Shown one piece after another: positions 61,101 through 63,388 of a DNA stretch of 64,000 bases; positions within the stretch are counted from its first letter, which is position 1, and each line of letters begins with the position of its first letter. Below the pieces are notes generated by a model. The model did no database searches and was not told where the DNA came from. It saw only the letters and a program-made list of their open reading frames with translations. Origin of the DNA: Poriferisodalis sp965215815 (GTDB taxonomy: Bacteria; Actinomycetota; Acidimicrobiia; Acidimicrobiales; Poriferisodalaceae); NCBI RefSeq assembly GCF_965215815.1, contig NZ_CBDCEO010000013.1, positions 1,674,001 to 1,738,000 of the forward strand, given 5' to 3'. A program made the position numbers and the translations under genes.

Positions 61101-61531
61101 TCGCCGGCGGCTGCGAACCTGGCGTGCCAGCCACGGTGACCGTCACCGAAGGTGCCGGCACCAATACGTTCGAAGTGTCCTGGACCGCTCCTGCATCGGC
61201 TGGCGGCGCCACCCTCAGCGGTTATGAGGTGCAGTGGAAGCGCGGCACTGAGGCCTACAACGACACACGTCGCAATACTGTCGACGCCGGTGTGCTCACC
61301 ACCACGATCACCGCGAGCGGCAGCGGCAATGTGACCCTCCGGGTGCGCGCCGTCAACGAGATCGGCGTGAGCACCTACGACGAAGTTACCTGCACCGAGA
61401 GCGGCGGTACCTGGAGCTGCACCACCGCAGCGCCATCAACCCGCAGCGACGCGCCAGGCGCTGGTGCCGAGAACGCCAAGCCGTCACGCCCGCCCGTCAG
61501 CCCCGCACTGGCCACGCCGGTCGAGCGGTAG
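34151..61531 (+). CDS. Giant secreted multidomain protein, 9,126 aa
   Basis: One uninterrupted frame. Signal peptide: Arg-rich n-region, hydrophobic core near 31-48, cleavage expected after AQA (53). Then prepeptidase-like (PPC) domains (~60-175, 230-345, 350-530), FnIII, a cadherin-like domain and FnIII to ~870; 32 tandem ~108-aa repeats (871-4342); mixed cadherin-like, FnIII and Cys-paired PPC units (4345-6065); three RCC1-like blocks separated by PPC units (6067-7437); cadherin-like, FnIII and PPC (7440-7910); five divergent repeats (7912-8452); FnIII pairs; a metalloprotease-like domain with HELMH at 8808-8812; a last FnIII. No sortase motif or C-terminal TM is seen, so release or non-covalent surface binding is likely. 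Probable roles are adhesion, biofilm or host/prey contact, none proven. Start 34151 is fixed by an in-frame TAG 7 nt upstream; no clear ribosome site. Confidence 0.85.
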   Translation: MRFFSGASSRASAHEARAQRRRGIGVRGRSGWAALCAVLIVGLLPAVEAGAQAAVDEDGVSSGATDLGITAAWDSAQLVDDSLGADADADADAVDYFSFTVDEPQLLKLRVKRLSSDADLYLEDSLGTVLASSVNTGDTTEAIDVGLVAGTYFVRVAAVDSGPMTYRLRAMATEAPPGTEFLGGSDEVAPEPNGRSDTPETETPLKEAPAEETIQARSDHDDDDSLPGGAVDLGDVTDLGVLGPIRTGRWNGVLNGGGAAIDYYSFTLMTDRLVAVALINMAADADLFVERLEADSSLTVLASSTNVANSQEMLNAELPAGTYYVRVEAIQRGRFTYRLTMGTTSPRADDPAADFTTAAVVEVGDCFEAEDGAKISPHWDLDWVGVELVAGEDYVLEVRGFGAGVGSLTDPELLAMYVDPNGSMYGAYEAAGRTYSKGTGRISKNGLSRDHFDSGSSLYDATLADLVAEEPNRKYIDAHDLDDGGDARARNNDAWLLFRAEATGWHYMKVASSGGFQGSYVVAAATAAEAPARCAKQPGRTRAVRAEPVNDTTVEVNWDPPDDGGAPIAGYDVEYRQAAAAQARARSAPGTPGFEPGAKNAGTEADQDGWTLWGHVDDPNSQAVLVDGLEPDTEYEFRVRAVNEVGEGTWSDEPTQDAPAVAPAAAATLPPGQGNQLPILEYPISPVGVDENSRLDVAITAVDPDAEDDAVEVVVIDSVPPGVFSVTADGRLVSVDVLDHEAGTHSVTLELTSGTGGRALSVSREIEIDVRDLLEPPTAPLDLNAVATTASTVELNWAASTTTGPQDISYKANYRVVDSPDWSVEFVGTALRQTFTGLSPGVAYVFRVAAVNAEGASAYVTDTATTPIHPDLVVSRLSLEIGESDSDSFTVRLATQPSATVEVLVSSDDVGAATVSDASLEFTTQDWAATQTVTVSGVSDTDASDESVEVLLEATSTDTDYEDLDASVAVSVTDDDDPGLVLSVSSLDIGEDGNGTFTVKLATLPTANVSVAVTSGDTGVATVSPTPLVFTTQNWGTTQTVTVTGVADADAADARVAVSLAATSTDTDYSGETGSVSVDVADDDAPSLVVSESSLDIGEDGSGTFTVKLATQPTGTVTVAVFSRMPSEATVSDSSLVFTTTTWETAQIVTVSGVADDDAVDETLLVEVAVSSSADSSYSSLSKTVSVSVDDSDTAGFVLTDSSLNISEDGSASFTVALASRPTASVSVTVVSGNTGAATVSPTLLTFSTTNWSTPKTVLVEGVSDSNVSNETLSVMLSATSSDALYQGKTGSVAVSVTDIDTPGLVVSRSTLDVDENGQATFTVRLATQPTASVTVSVTSGDTGAATVSPTPPTVLTFTTTDWAAAQTVTVSGVADEDALDETVAVSLEAASTDLGYEGVTGSVAVSVADDETAGLVVSRNTLDIDEDGSGTFTVKLASRPSVSVSVSVTSGDTDIATVSRSTLTFSTTDWGTAQTVTVSGVDDDDASDVSVAVSLSATSTDLGYEGVTGSVAVSVADDETAGLVVSRNTLDIDEDGSGTFTVKLASRPSVSVSVSVVSADVTEATVSATPSAVLTFTTADWGTAQTVTVSGVADADAWDETVDVSLSAVSVDADYQGETASVAVSVTDIDTAGVVVSDSTLDVAEDGTASFTVRLATQPSHSVSVSVVSGDLGAATVSHASLAFTTQNWAAAQTVTVTGVADSDVSNETVTVSLSATSTDLGYSGKTASVAVSVTDIDTAGLVVSDSSLEVAEDGTASFTVRLATQPSHSVTVSVGSDDTGAATVSDSSLVFTTTDWGTAQTVTVSGVSDEDAWDESVAVSLSAVSVDADYQGETGSVAVSVADDETAGLVVSLDTLQIDEDGSGSFTVRLASLPSASVSVSVGSGDVGAATVSHSSLTFTTTDWGTAQTVTVSGVADADAWDESVAVSLSAVSVDADYQGETGSVAVEVADDETAGVVVSVSSLDALEVAEDGSGTFTVKLASRPSASVSVSVVSDDVSVATVSDSSLTFTTTDWATARTVTVSGVADADAWDETVDVSLSAVSVDADYQGETASVAVEVADIDTAGLVVSDSSLDVAEDGTASFTVRLATQPSHSVTVSVSSDDTGAASVSRASLTFTTTDWATARTVTVSGVADEDALDETVDVSLSAVSVDADYQGETASVAVSVTDIDTAGLVVSDSSLEVAEDGTASFTVRLATQPSHSVTVSVGSGDTGAASVSDSSLVFTTTDWGTAQTVTVSGVSDEDAWDESVAVSLSAVSVDADYQGETGSVAVSVADDETAGLVVSLDTLQIDEDGNGSFTVKLASLPSASVTVSVGSDDVGAATVSDASLTFTTTDWGTAQTVTVSGVADADAWDESVAVSLSAVSVDADYQGETGSVAVEVADDETAGVVVSVSSLDALEVAEDGSGTFTVRLATQPSHSVTVSVVSADVTEATVSDSSLTFTTTDWATARTVTVSGVADADAWDETVDVSLSAVSVDADYQGETASVAVEVADIDTAGLVVSDSSLDVAEDGTASFTVRLATQPSHSVTVSVVSGDLGAATVSHASLAFTTQNWAAAQTVTVTGVADSDVSNETVTVSLSSTSTDLGYSGKTASVAVSVTDIDTAGLVVSDSSLEVAEDGTASFTVRLATQPSHSVTVSVGSGDTGAASVSDSSLVFTTTNWGTAQTVTVSGVSDEDAWDESVAVSLSAVSVDADYQGETGSVAVSVADDETAGLVVSLDTLQIDEDGSGSFTVRLASLPSASVTVSVGSGDVGAATVSHSSLTFTTTDWGTAQTVTVSGVADEDAWDESVAVSLSASSADLDYSGEVGSVAVSVADDETAGLVVSLDTLQIDEDGNGLFTVKLASLPSASVTVSVGSGDVGAATVSDASLTFTTADWGTAQTVSVSGVADADAWDESVAVSLSAVSVDADYQGETGSVAVSVADDETAGLVVSLDTLQIDEDGNGLFTVKLASLPSASVSVSVGSGDVGAATVSDASLTFTTADWGTAQTVSVSGVADADAWDESVAVSLSAVSVDADYQGETGSVAVSVADDETAGLVVSLDTLQIDEDGNGSFTVKLASLPSASVTVSVGSGDVGAATVSDASLTFTTTDWGTAQTVTVSGVADEDAWDESVAVSLSASSADLDYSGETGSVAVEVADDETAGVVVSVSSLDALEVAEDGSGTFTVRLATQPSHSVTVSVGSGDTGAATVSDASLTFTTTDWGTAQTVTVSGVADADAWDESVAVSLSAVSVDADYQGETGSVAVEVADDETVGLVVSVSGLEIDEDGNGSFTVKLASLPSATVSVSVSSGDTGAATVSHSSLTFTTTDWGTAQTVSVSGVSDADAWDESVAVSLSASSADLDYSGETGSVAVSVADDETAGLVVSLDTLQIDEDGSGSFTVKLASLPSASVSVSVGSGDTGAATVSDASLTFTTTDWGTAQTVTVSGVADADAWDESVAVSLSASSADLDYSGETGSVAVSVADDETAGLVVSVSGLEIDEDGNGSFTVKLASLPSATVSVSVSSGDTGAATVSHSSLTFTTTDWGTAQTVTVSGVSDADADDATVAVSLSASSADLDYSGETGSVAVSVADDETAGLVVSVSGLEIDEDGNGSFTVKLASLPSATVSVSVSSGDTGAATVSHATLVFTTQNWAIAQTVTVSGVSDADADDATVAVSLSASSTDLDYSGETAEVAVDVDDDETAGLVVSLDTLDVDEDGTATFTVKLASQPSASVSVAVSSGDTGAATVSHSSLTFTTTDWATAQTVTVSGVSDLDAWDESVTVSLSASSTDLAYGGETAEVAVDVDDDETAGLVVSLDTLDVDEDGTATFTVKLASQPSASVSVAVVSGDVGAATVSPTPLEFTTTDWATAQTVTVTGVSDVDTDDETVTVSLSASGGDYANLAGSVAVTVADDDTPADPEIVVSPNPLDVDEGGTATFTVRLATQPTTSVILLVRSDDSDIATADQFTLNFSTQDWSTPQTVTVTGVEDDDGKDESVEIQLEPLTSDAVYTDLSASALVNVIDNDTPSVVLSASMLDIGEGATSVFTVKLATQPAASVTVTVTSSDLGAATVTTSTLPFTTANWNLYQAVSVRAVNDNDAYDETVTLTLSVVSNDVDYDGVTKTLTVNVEDSALAGIELNATTLNVEEGGTATFTVKLATQPDDSVTVALSSGDTTAATAAPTPLAFTTVNWATAQTVTITGVSDTDAVNETVTVTLSAMSTDTEYNGLSGTVIVNVDDSAAAGIELSATTLDVDEGSTATFTVKLKSQPTDDVSVAVTSDDTGAATFAPTPLTFTALNWQTAQTVTATALPDIDSIDETVTVTLSATSNDAEYAGLSTTLAVSVADTTENALPQITNTNLSVSLDENSALSLQVVAVDTDAEDSITAYTIDGGADSTLFSITSAGVLSMVKDGAAFLPDYEDPQDASTPADNEYEVVVKVTSGTADRVLSTTATFVIVVSNVAELPGPPLGVEVTQENLTSLMVKWNPPVNTGPPLTSYDVVYTIGNSATEHRVQVAASTTSHLLSNDAVINKGKTISVYVVATNAEGQGTESSTIAARTDECDATADGACNASLSSNNGKLGRINVHDTTADTDWFSISLVANTDYQIDVVGVSPQGSQALADSYIAMYDDRGTAIAGATDDNGGTDNEAQLIFTPDVSGTFYIAVSESGGDATGAYRVKIAAVNVPPAFVGGDTKTVTYDEDNRSFTVIVEAEDADLEDGNATLSIAQNATDGGADYATFTIDAIGFVTLNSTSKLDFEARTAYELKITATTGSGTRIKSSVLTITVNATDVECAADDTTTCEPLQDVPEIEDIGTNGTDVDWFSTRLTGGTSYVIEAAGADATPSGGTLADPVVALLDADGDPVTASDVAITDADADADGIATIMFTPSSTGTFYIAVSEDGADAIGTYTLTIGQAANAQPQITNTSLDVSVAENAALSLQLTAADADTEDSITGFRIAGGYDQRFFAVTTAGVLSMVSDGAAYLPDFERPGDTPIGSAIGDNVYEVDVEVTSGTGVRRRTGTAHITVTVTDVDGEAPGVPTTLNVTNTALGSIEFSWAAPDNTGPDPVSYTLQYRRMGDTAWTAGTVSGLTGEATSLAAGTEYQAQVRASNAEGDGAWTSAVSDWSDDCGAATSTTCTVLVGGATQGRLSQRANNNDTDWFSVTLESGVTYVIDIKGDETNAYGGTLDDPHLALKNATGGGIPQQNDEDSGEGANAQLSYTPSTSGIVYIVASALRGNILGTYTVEIRAEDDCAADEDTTCSVTLGSDATGDIEFDADADWFEVSLVADTEYRFAVRGSDATPDGGTLVDPVVTLYDADGDAAAVAGVAVSNSDSDSNGIAEVTFTPSTAGNYYIEVSEDGDDAVGTYTVEAAIFVANNAPSITNSDLSLDLDENDLLNVQIVATDDDSEDSITGYSVMGGTDMALFTISSSGVLSMERNGTAFAPDFEDPQDASTPPDNVYEVQVSVTSGTGDRVMTTSADVTVTVIDVSTDRPDAPQSLQVIAEFTNAIRIGWTTPANIDDATVTGYRYTFTDTNGADTTGVTTSTQYLQTNLSSGAQYTITVVALSAAGDSLNNPTITAHADDCSATTASLCTVAVGGEESGRINIDTTTPDRDAYGVQFVADTEYRLRVVGGVGNDELAEPALRLLKADGSAVVVGGSPVEDLWVSGPRNVRVKFTPEADNTYFIQVAENGDDAIGTYTVDVVVLNAPPSFDEGGARTLSVAEGATLSQTVNASDTDVSDQTVEFSIAQNATGGGADYASFEIDANSGALTLASGVVLDFETKSSYEVKVTATSGAGARAKSAAQAITVTVTDVECAADDTTECSVTLAASNAESIGTAADVDWFVLTVAAGATYQVDVTGGSGTPELVSPTVTILDDTGADLSPAAADSDDGTDNVASVTLVVEGSSTVTYFVVVAENGDDATGDYVVSVTDVTERSVSEPSGGDLPAADSTTGLVLVGDEVTGRVATSGDQDWFGVELAAERMHRFEVTGAAGSGLADPVVTLYDASGTAVTGVSDSDADNDGTASVDFEPDATATYFVEVSGLANAVGGYVLTVTDVTPKLVTDLKAGVQHTCALWDDGAVGCWGDSADGRTVAPSNVSFDSIATGAQTSCGITPEGTIACWGKQTGGLTTPAAGTDFVAVDVGTLHACALRSDGTVACWGFDSDGNTTPPTDADGDEVLFSLIAVNWYYACGITSTDSQLECWGRPGTYNVTTPPAGAFDAVVLGDQHACALRSDGTVACWGNSAKRRTQPPTDAGNAVEFSAISAGQHYTCGIRQDDSQIQCWGDASEIASLAVSGPFQRVATGSAHVCAQRVDGDLFCWGANENGEIDLPAELAADDCTADTSSFCVIEVDEHAHGNLEAADDVDWFSVELEPGVSYKVYLEGAMDADAVDDPSIVGVYDESGVLQANTADADSGVLTDAMTLFEHSETSAAKFSVGVSSQDGGVGDYWLWVSRRTPGSDVSEDSFDLPSHAGTPGFVTVGGQATGTITPQAGIADEDAFGVAFGSGRFYRIDVLGDCAADRSQDGGSLADPSVQLRRPDGTRLFPGLVVHVNKVVGGGAASKFADADSGTCSNAQLELEALADGVHYVTVLGASSGDEGSYTVAVEEIARAVEIHAGTQFSCVRFSDRSVECWGNSADGRTAPPAATFFDQIELGPNAACGVKTNGAIRCWGKDDTFNTEHLPPAQNFVWAGVGESHGCALTSDGTVNCWGLNDGDPPSGVTFGSISVGPNYNCGVHTSGGSANCWGNDANGRASPPSEFFFSVATGGNHACGIKTNNRVTCWGQSTNGKTSPPSGSFRSIDSLGDFTCGITQDKSVACWGDDDDTGRVDDAPDGTSWDRVGVGGSHACALSRDGMVTCWGDNAEGQTDAPPALVIDDCAADDSTDCTGVIDGAVAAVTEVTDDEDWFAVEFDPDVTYRVYLESGDAANGDAEDLQIGGIYDGTGTIVAGSADTDSGTSQDALVLFEHSETAAATFFVAANVESGAKGAYRLWIATHTPAADTSEPASSDLPAHAGTPGHVTVGGEATGEIGQGSDVDAFSVQLEAGSTYTIDVRGECTSDAAEDGGTLADSVVELLQSDGSRLDATIATHLNAVNAQASSQFRDDNSGECSNARIEIEVLADGVYYITVSPAAASGAGDYGDYSVSVVDVTDYLIETIAAGSQHTCALIEDGSVACWGLSDNSRTTAPSNVLFSQIELGSAATCGTTKEAGIECWGLNNNDNVNHAPTDTPYIWAGVGVRHGCGLRRSGEVECWGDSGGGRTTPPTDNAGDDIEFSAISVGGQFTCGIRADDGGLACWGLAGSDRTVPPTTGSYTAVAAGAQHACAIATDGTVTCWGRSDGDRIAAPAGQFTAIDTIAQFTCGIGNDASVVCWGVDSAEGRVSGAPDTGSFVDIAVGTDHACALTNSSEVLCWGSDADDRSTPPSTLPLGNPGPVFTSSATVNVDEHDVVSHSVVATDNNPEDTVTYGITGGADQASFRIDPSSGALTQAGGVEFDHETGQLQYTVIVTATSGTGERELSADQTITITVHNIRELPPVADVAQLHTHGTDFVTLSWSVQEHFGPPITAVTVQYRLSNGVYSSQDLVTVAPDTQRSGLIQITGLDVDTEYVFRLGLLNADGPNSWSAEFTASTDIADDCAADTSTTCAATVGDSTSGRQGVQPEIDWFGVDLVANAHYVLYLEGHSRNGSALAAPVIEGVYGANGHLIAGTDAPGTGASSSSYLEFTPNATAKHYAAAGRNGDGGDYRLWVADQRPAASVSEPTSDFPWHAGTSGHVIVGGSATGELESGTDNDGYGVALTHHREYRIEVKGECAADDGGDLANPALRLRTIAGATPSATQMEHVSDIETTAFSDDDSGDCDNASLDVQVFESGVYYVSAMHSVDAANGATGTYTVAVTDITATGVMVSAPTVSLGEGDTATYEVTLATQPTAAVTVTVSTAGDSGVTVNPTTLSFTTSDWGTPQTVTVTGTEDTDAADVVGAVISHSAAGGDYEGLTATVVASVDDDETPGVTVSKTQLDVAEGDGATYSVHLDTPPTTDVEVRITRAGRGVSLLSSRLKFTPTDWNVAQTVTVTGNDDSDAQDQTATLQHRAVGGEYAAVTGDDVVVTVTDADTNSVTMDATSLDIDENGSGSYTIKLDTRPSADVTVTISVGGSSDVVVSPSTLRFTDYDWNVPQAVTVTARDDGDSADDNATLTHTIAGGGYDSVNVATVAVAVSDDDDVGVTILPTTVNLSEGGTADYALALDTEPTGTVTVTATTTGDSDITVSSSTLTFDASNWNVFQTVTVTAAADSDTAQDTATISHTVSGADYGSAVADSVTVNVSDSQTLGVTVTPTTISLDEPSSLTNNRTTSFDYTVVLDAVPSSTVTVTLSTAGSGITLSHSTLTFTTGNWSNSQTVMVTAFADDDASDAIAVITHAVSGGGYNAVAAPSVLVTVADPVEPPAAVTVTPGDESFRVEWSPAVFRADTSITGYSVWHNRPGGILNRIRVSASATSHAVTGLSGRNNQDYEVVVSADTSEGAYFTPKVETTIGLPSAVVGLEAKPGDIGLYAYWDAPANHDALTANGLRVRYFVSLRASGETGPLGGWLIDDTYLRIAQTSQGALLTNGTEYQVEVIAYLYPAVGQIPIATGPTASAAGTPNNLGVDTTTPTGFELPEDDFRHAVLRDTIEHIVAGIEETADPAVAGWLRQAWDWVSVGYDGQFHNPNLYWRYYATSLDPDANALGSVAFLCTDSSVVDPRTELPWCHAPNLSISLHLFCGDNVERSVYEACLDSETAADLDPAALAENEQLAHTVVHELMHAYQGSVREMTTDVGTSPTPIGAAMLHSLSANRSTWMRAVEACAVEVLAVTAEIVVLGSDVSPYITDCLGIDGNTPTTCQNSAVSARCEAMRSMMRNEVPQWYIDRYTDDPAGLWSDIISYTTFDGARLATAARTTKIVLLQGFESEFSGYCDPKTANNAMFDADTTIFNPWVAGGCEPGVPATVTVTEGAGTNTFEVSWTAPASAGGATLSGYEVQWKRGTEAYNDTRRNTVDAGVLTTTITASGSGNVTLRVRAVNEIGVSTYDEVTCTESGGTWSCTTAAPSTRSDAPGAGAENAKPSRPPVSPALATPVER
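36760..47180 (+). repeat. 32 tandem ~324-bp units (Calx-beta-like repeats)
   Basis: Each unit follows LVVS-x-LDIDEDGxGTFTVKLA, then xPSAxVSVSVxSGDxGAATV, SxSSLTFTTTDWGTAQTVTV, SGVADADAWDESVAVSLSAx, ending DYxGETGSVAVSVADDETAG. The alternating-strand pattern and the acidic DDxTAG linker fit calcium-binding beta-sandwich repeats. Units 1-7 and 27-32 differ most; units 8-26 are nearly identical at DNA level, implying recent expansion or gene conversion. Confidence 0.9.
39374..43936 (+). repeat. Higher-order repeat, period 1,305 bp
   Basis: Unit types occur in the order SDSSLEV, SLDTLQI, SVSSLDALEV, SDSSLDV (324+324+333+324 = 1,305 bp). Landmarks repeat exactly at 39374, 40679 and 41984, and at 40021 and 41326. 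In the third iteration the SLDTLQI unit is present four times (+972 bp = 3 x 324) and the last unit is absent. Confidence 0.85.
52350..53165 (+). other. RCC1-like block 1 in the giant protein
   Basis: About seven repeats of the form HTCALxxDGTVxCWGxxxxG-x-TxPP, each with a Cys pair (HTC and CWG) likely forming disulfides outside the cell. Predicted seven-bladed propeller. Followed by a PPC-like unit. Confidence 0.8.
54000..54800 (+). other. RCC1-like block 2 in the giant protein
   Basis: Starts IHAGTQFSCVRFSDRSVECW and repeats CGVKTNGAIRCWGK, CALTSDGTVNCWG and similar to about 54770. Same Cys pairing as block 1, more divergent. Confidence 0.8.
55640..56460 (+). other. RCC1-like block 3 in the giant protein
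   Basis: Starts IAAGSQHTCALIEDGSVACW and ends ALTNSSEVLCWGSDADDRST. Seven repeats, again preceded by a PPC-like unit, so the propeller-PPC module occurs three times. Confidence 0.8.
57888..59510 (+). repeat. Five divergent Calx-beta-like repeats
   Basis: Same fold pattern as the main array (for example SLGEGDTATYEVTLATQPTA, FTTSDWGTPQTVTVTG, VDDDETPG), but only moderately similar in sequence, so older than the main array. Confidence 0.85.
60120..61120 (+). other. Metalloprotease-like domain of the giant protein
   Basis: Residues ~8656-8990. AHTVVHELMHAYQGSVREM carries HExxH (8808-8812), and MRAVEACAVEVLAVTAE about 40 residues later offers a Glu as third zinc ligand, the gluzincin arrangement. 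Upstream is an aromatic-rich segment (NPNLYWRYYATS) and several Cys. Family not recognised. Confidence 0.6.
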
Positions 61532-61567
61532 AGCTGGGTCCGGTAACGCAGCAGGCATGAGTGCGGT

Positions 61568-61583
61568 CGGCGCCTCGGCGCCG
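61568..61583. terminator. GC-rich hairpin after the giant gene
   Basis: CGGCGCC-TC-GGCGCCG, 37 bp after the stop and between convergent genes. No U-tract; possible terminator. Confidence 0.4.
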
Positions 61584-61615
61584 TCTGCGAAAGTACGGCT
61601 CGACTTCAGTCGACC

Positions 61616-62284
61616 TCAGTTGGCGTTGGGTGATTCGCTTGGCTGGTCCGGCGCCAGCGATTCGAGAAAGCAGGTGACGAATGTTTTCCATTCGTCGACG
61701 CTGGGTGTGCGCCGATGTTCGTCGTCTACGTTGACGGCGAGATAGGTACCGATTTCCAGGGCTTGGCAGAACAAGACGATGGCGTCGGTACTCAGTGATT
61801 GTTTGATCAAACCGGATCCCTTACCGCCGTCGACCAGCTCCGACAGGGCGTTTGCCTCTTGTTGGAGTATGCGCGCAACATCCTCGCTGAACGTCCTGTC
61901 GCGCCTTGCGATGACGAACGCTTCGAGCATCAGATCGCGAGGCCCGTCGGCATCAGGCAACAGAAGCAGGGCTGCTCCAAGCGCCGTGAATTGTTCTTGC
62001 GGCGAGCTGTGGATGTAGCGGACCGCAAATAGCGCGTCTCGAGATCTGACGTATTCGACGGTGGTGAGAAACAGCTCGGCCTTGTTGGTCCATCGCGCGT
62101 AGATCGCGCCTGTCGTGAGTTCGCACCGCCGAGCGATGTCAGCGACCTTGGCTGACTCGAAGCCTCGTTCGCCGAACACCTTGACGGCAGTTTCTAGTAG
62201 GCGCCGAGTGATCTCCTCAGATCCTCTCGATATAGCATTGGTAGGTGGCAAGTCCAGCAGGTCAGCCCTTGATGTGCGTCTCAT
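61616..62284 (-). CDS. TetR-family regulator 1
   Basis: 222 aa. N-terminal HTH: ETAVKVFGERGFESAKVADI, ARRCELTTGAIYARWTNKAE and LFLTTVEYV, typical TetR. The C-terminal ligand domain (GLIKQSLSTDAIVLFCQALE) is homologous to the product of 62676-63347. It converges on the giant gene and diverges from the second TetR gene. The ligand and targets are unknown; the shared 391-bp intergenic region contains a palindrome suited to a dimeric TetR. Confidence 0.88.
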   Translation of the reverse strand: MRRTSRADLLDLPPTNAISRGSEEITRRLLETAVKVFGERGFESAKVADIARRCELTTGAIYARWTNKAELFLTTVEYVRSRDALFAVRYIHSSPQEQFTALGAALLLLPDADGPRDLMLEAFVIARRDRTFSEDVARILQQEANALSELVDGGKGSGLIKQSLSTDAIVLFCQALEIGTYLAVNVDDEHRRTPSVDEWKTFVTCFLESLAPDQPSESPNAN

Positions 62285-62392
62285 TAATAGTTCACGTTAC
62301 TCTCTTTCAAAGCGCAAGAGTTTCATCAGATTACTGATTGCACAAATAGGAAGGGTGATTTTCATCGTGATTATGGCTATCGTTCCCGGGTC

Positions 62393-62410
62393 CATGAGCG
62401 ACGGCTCATG
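62393..62410. promoter_or_regulatory. Palindrome between the two TetR genes
   Basis: CATGAGC-gacg-GCTCATG, perfect 7-bp arms. The rest of the 391-bp gap is AT-rich near the first TetR gene and holds no convincing ORF. Confidence 0.45.
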
Positions 62411-62663
62411 TTCCTGGCCCAGACCTATGCATTCGGGTCACATGGGAAGCGGTCTGGTTGAGCTGAGAAATCATATGGATGCCGTCAACAGCACGAAACT
62501 AATACAGATGCACGATATAGGATCAAAAAGGCGGTAAACGGCTTGACCCTATTTCGTCAGAGCATTTTCGTTGGGAGCGGAGTTTCGCGCGATTTCGCCC
62601 ACTGACGCTGTCTGCGATCAGTTGCCGAACGCCGTCCGTTTCGTGAATAGTTGCCGTTCTTAC

Positions 62664-62669
62664 TAGTAT
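62664..62669 (+). promoter_or_regulatory. -10 box of TetR gene 2, leaderless
   Basis: TAGTAT, 6 nt, GTG at 62676. Decides the start in favour of the GTG over the ATG at 62697. Confidence 0.45.
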
Positions 62670-62675
62670 GCGCCC

Positions 62676-63347
62676 GTGCAAGAAAGCGGTGACGTTATGC
62701 CCGGGTCCCGAAGTCGTGCCGTGGGGCGCGAAACCGATTCCGACGATGCCACACGCAGGTTGTTGGACGCTGCGACGACCGAGTTCGGCGCGCGTGGCTA
62801 TGAGTCCGCCACGATTTCCGAAATCGCCCGAGCATCCGGCTCGACGCCCGACGCCCTCCATGCCCGATGGCCCAATAAGCGTGAATTGTTCACCGCCGTC
62901 ATCGAACACGCCGTAACGCAGCGCATGTCGCGCTCGCTCCCGAATGCTGAGGCAACGGCAGCCGAGAAGCTCGAGATGCTGGGCTCGTACATGCTCACAT
63001 CGACACGAAACGAGACACAGAGCCTCTGGATCGAGGCGTGTGTGAGCGCGAGGCGCGACCCGGTACTCCTCCCAGCGGTTGTCGAGTCCTTCGGTGCGGA
63101 GGCCGATGAGCTGGCGGAGATCGTGAACGAGTGCAAGTCCACCGGTGTCATCGACCCTTCTTTGAGCACTGAAGCAGTCGTGTTCTTTTTTCAATCTCTC
63201 GGCCTCGGGATGAATCTTGTCGTGCGTGACCAGGCTCAGGACCGAGTTCGGCCCCACGGCGAGGCGTGGGCCGAAATCGTTTCGCGAATCATCCGGACGA
63301 TGGGTTCGACGATGCCAGACGAATCGGCGAGCGGAGACTCAAGCTAG
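62676..63347 (+). CDS. TetR-family regulator 2
   Basis: 223 aa. HTH: LDAATTEFGARGYESATISE, IARASGSTPDALHARWPNKR and ELFTAVIEHA. The C-terminal part (GVIDPSLSTEAVVFFFQSLG) parallels TetR 1, so the divergent genes are old paralogues. GTG 62676 is chosen because of the TAGTAT box. The prepilin-peptidase-like gene starts 41 nt downstream on the same strand and may be co-transcribed. Ligand unknown. Confidence 0.88.
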   Translation: MQESGDVMPGSRSRAVGRETDSDDATRRLLDAATTEFGARGYESATISEIARASGSTPDALHARWPNKRELFTAVIEHAVTQRMSRSLPNAEATAAEKLEMLGSYMLTSTRNETQSLWIEACVSARRDPVLLPAVVESFGAEADELAEIVNECKSTGVIDPSLSTEAVVFFFQSLGLGMNLVVRDQAQDRVRPHGEAWAEIVSRIIRTMGSTMPDESASGDSS

Positions 63348-63388
63348 AGGCGGATGGTGGGCGAAGCCGGCCAGCTCACTCCGGCCTC

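Noticed and set aside
62115..62537. 140-codon ORF in the TetR intergenic region
   Set aside because: Mostly antisense to TetR 1 and then low-pattern sequence; no homology-like motif.
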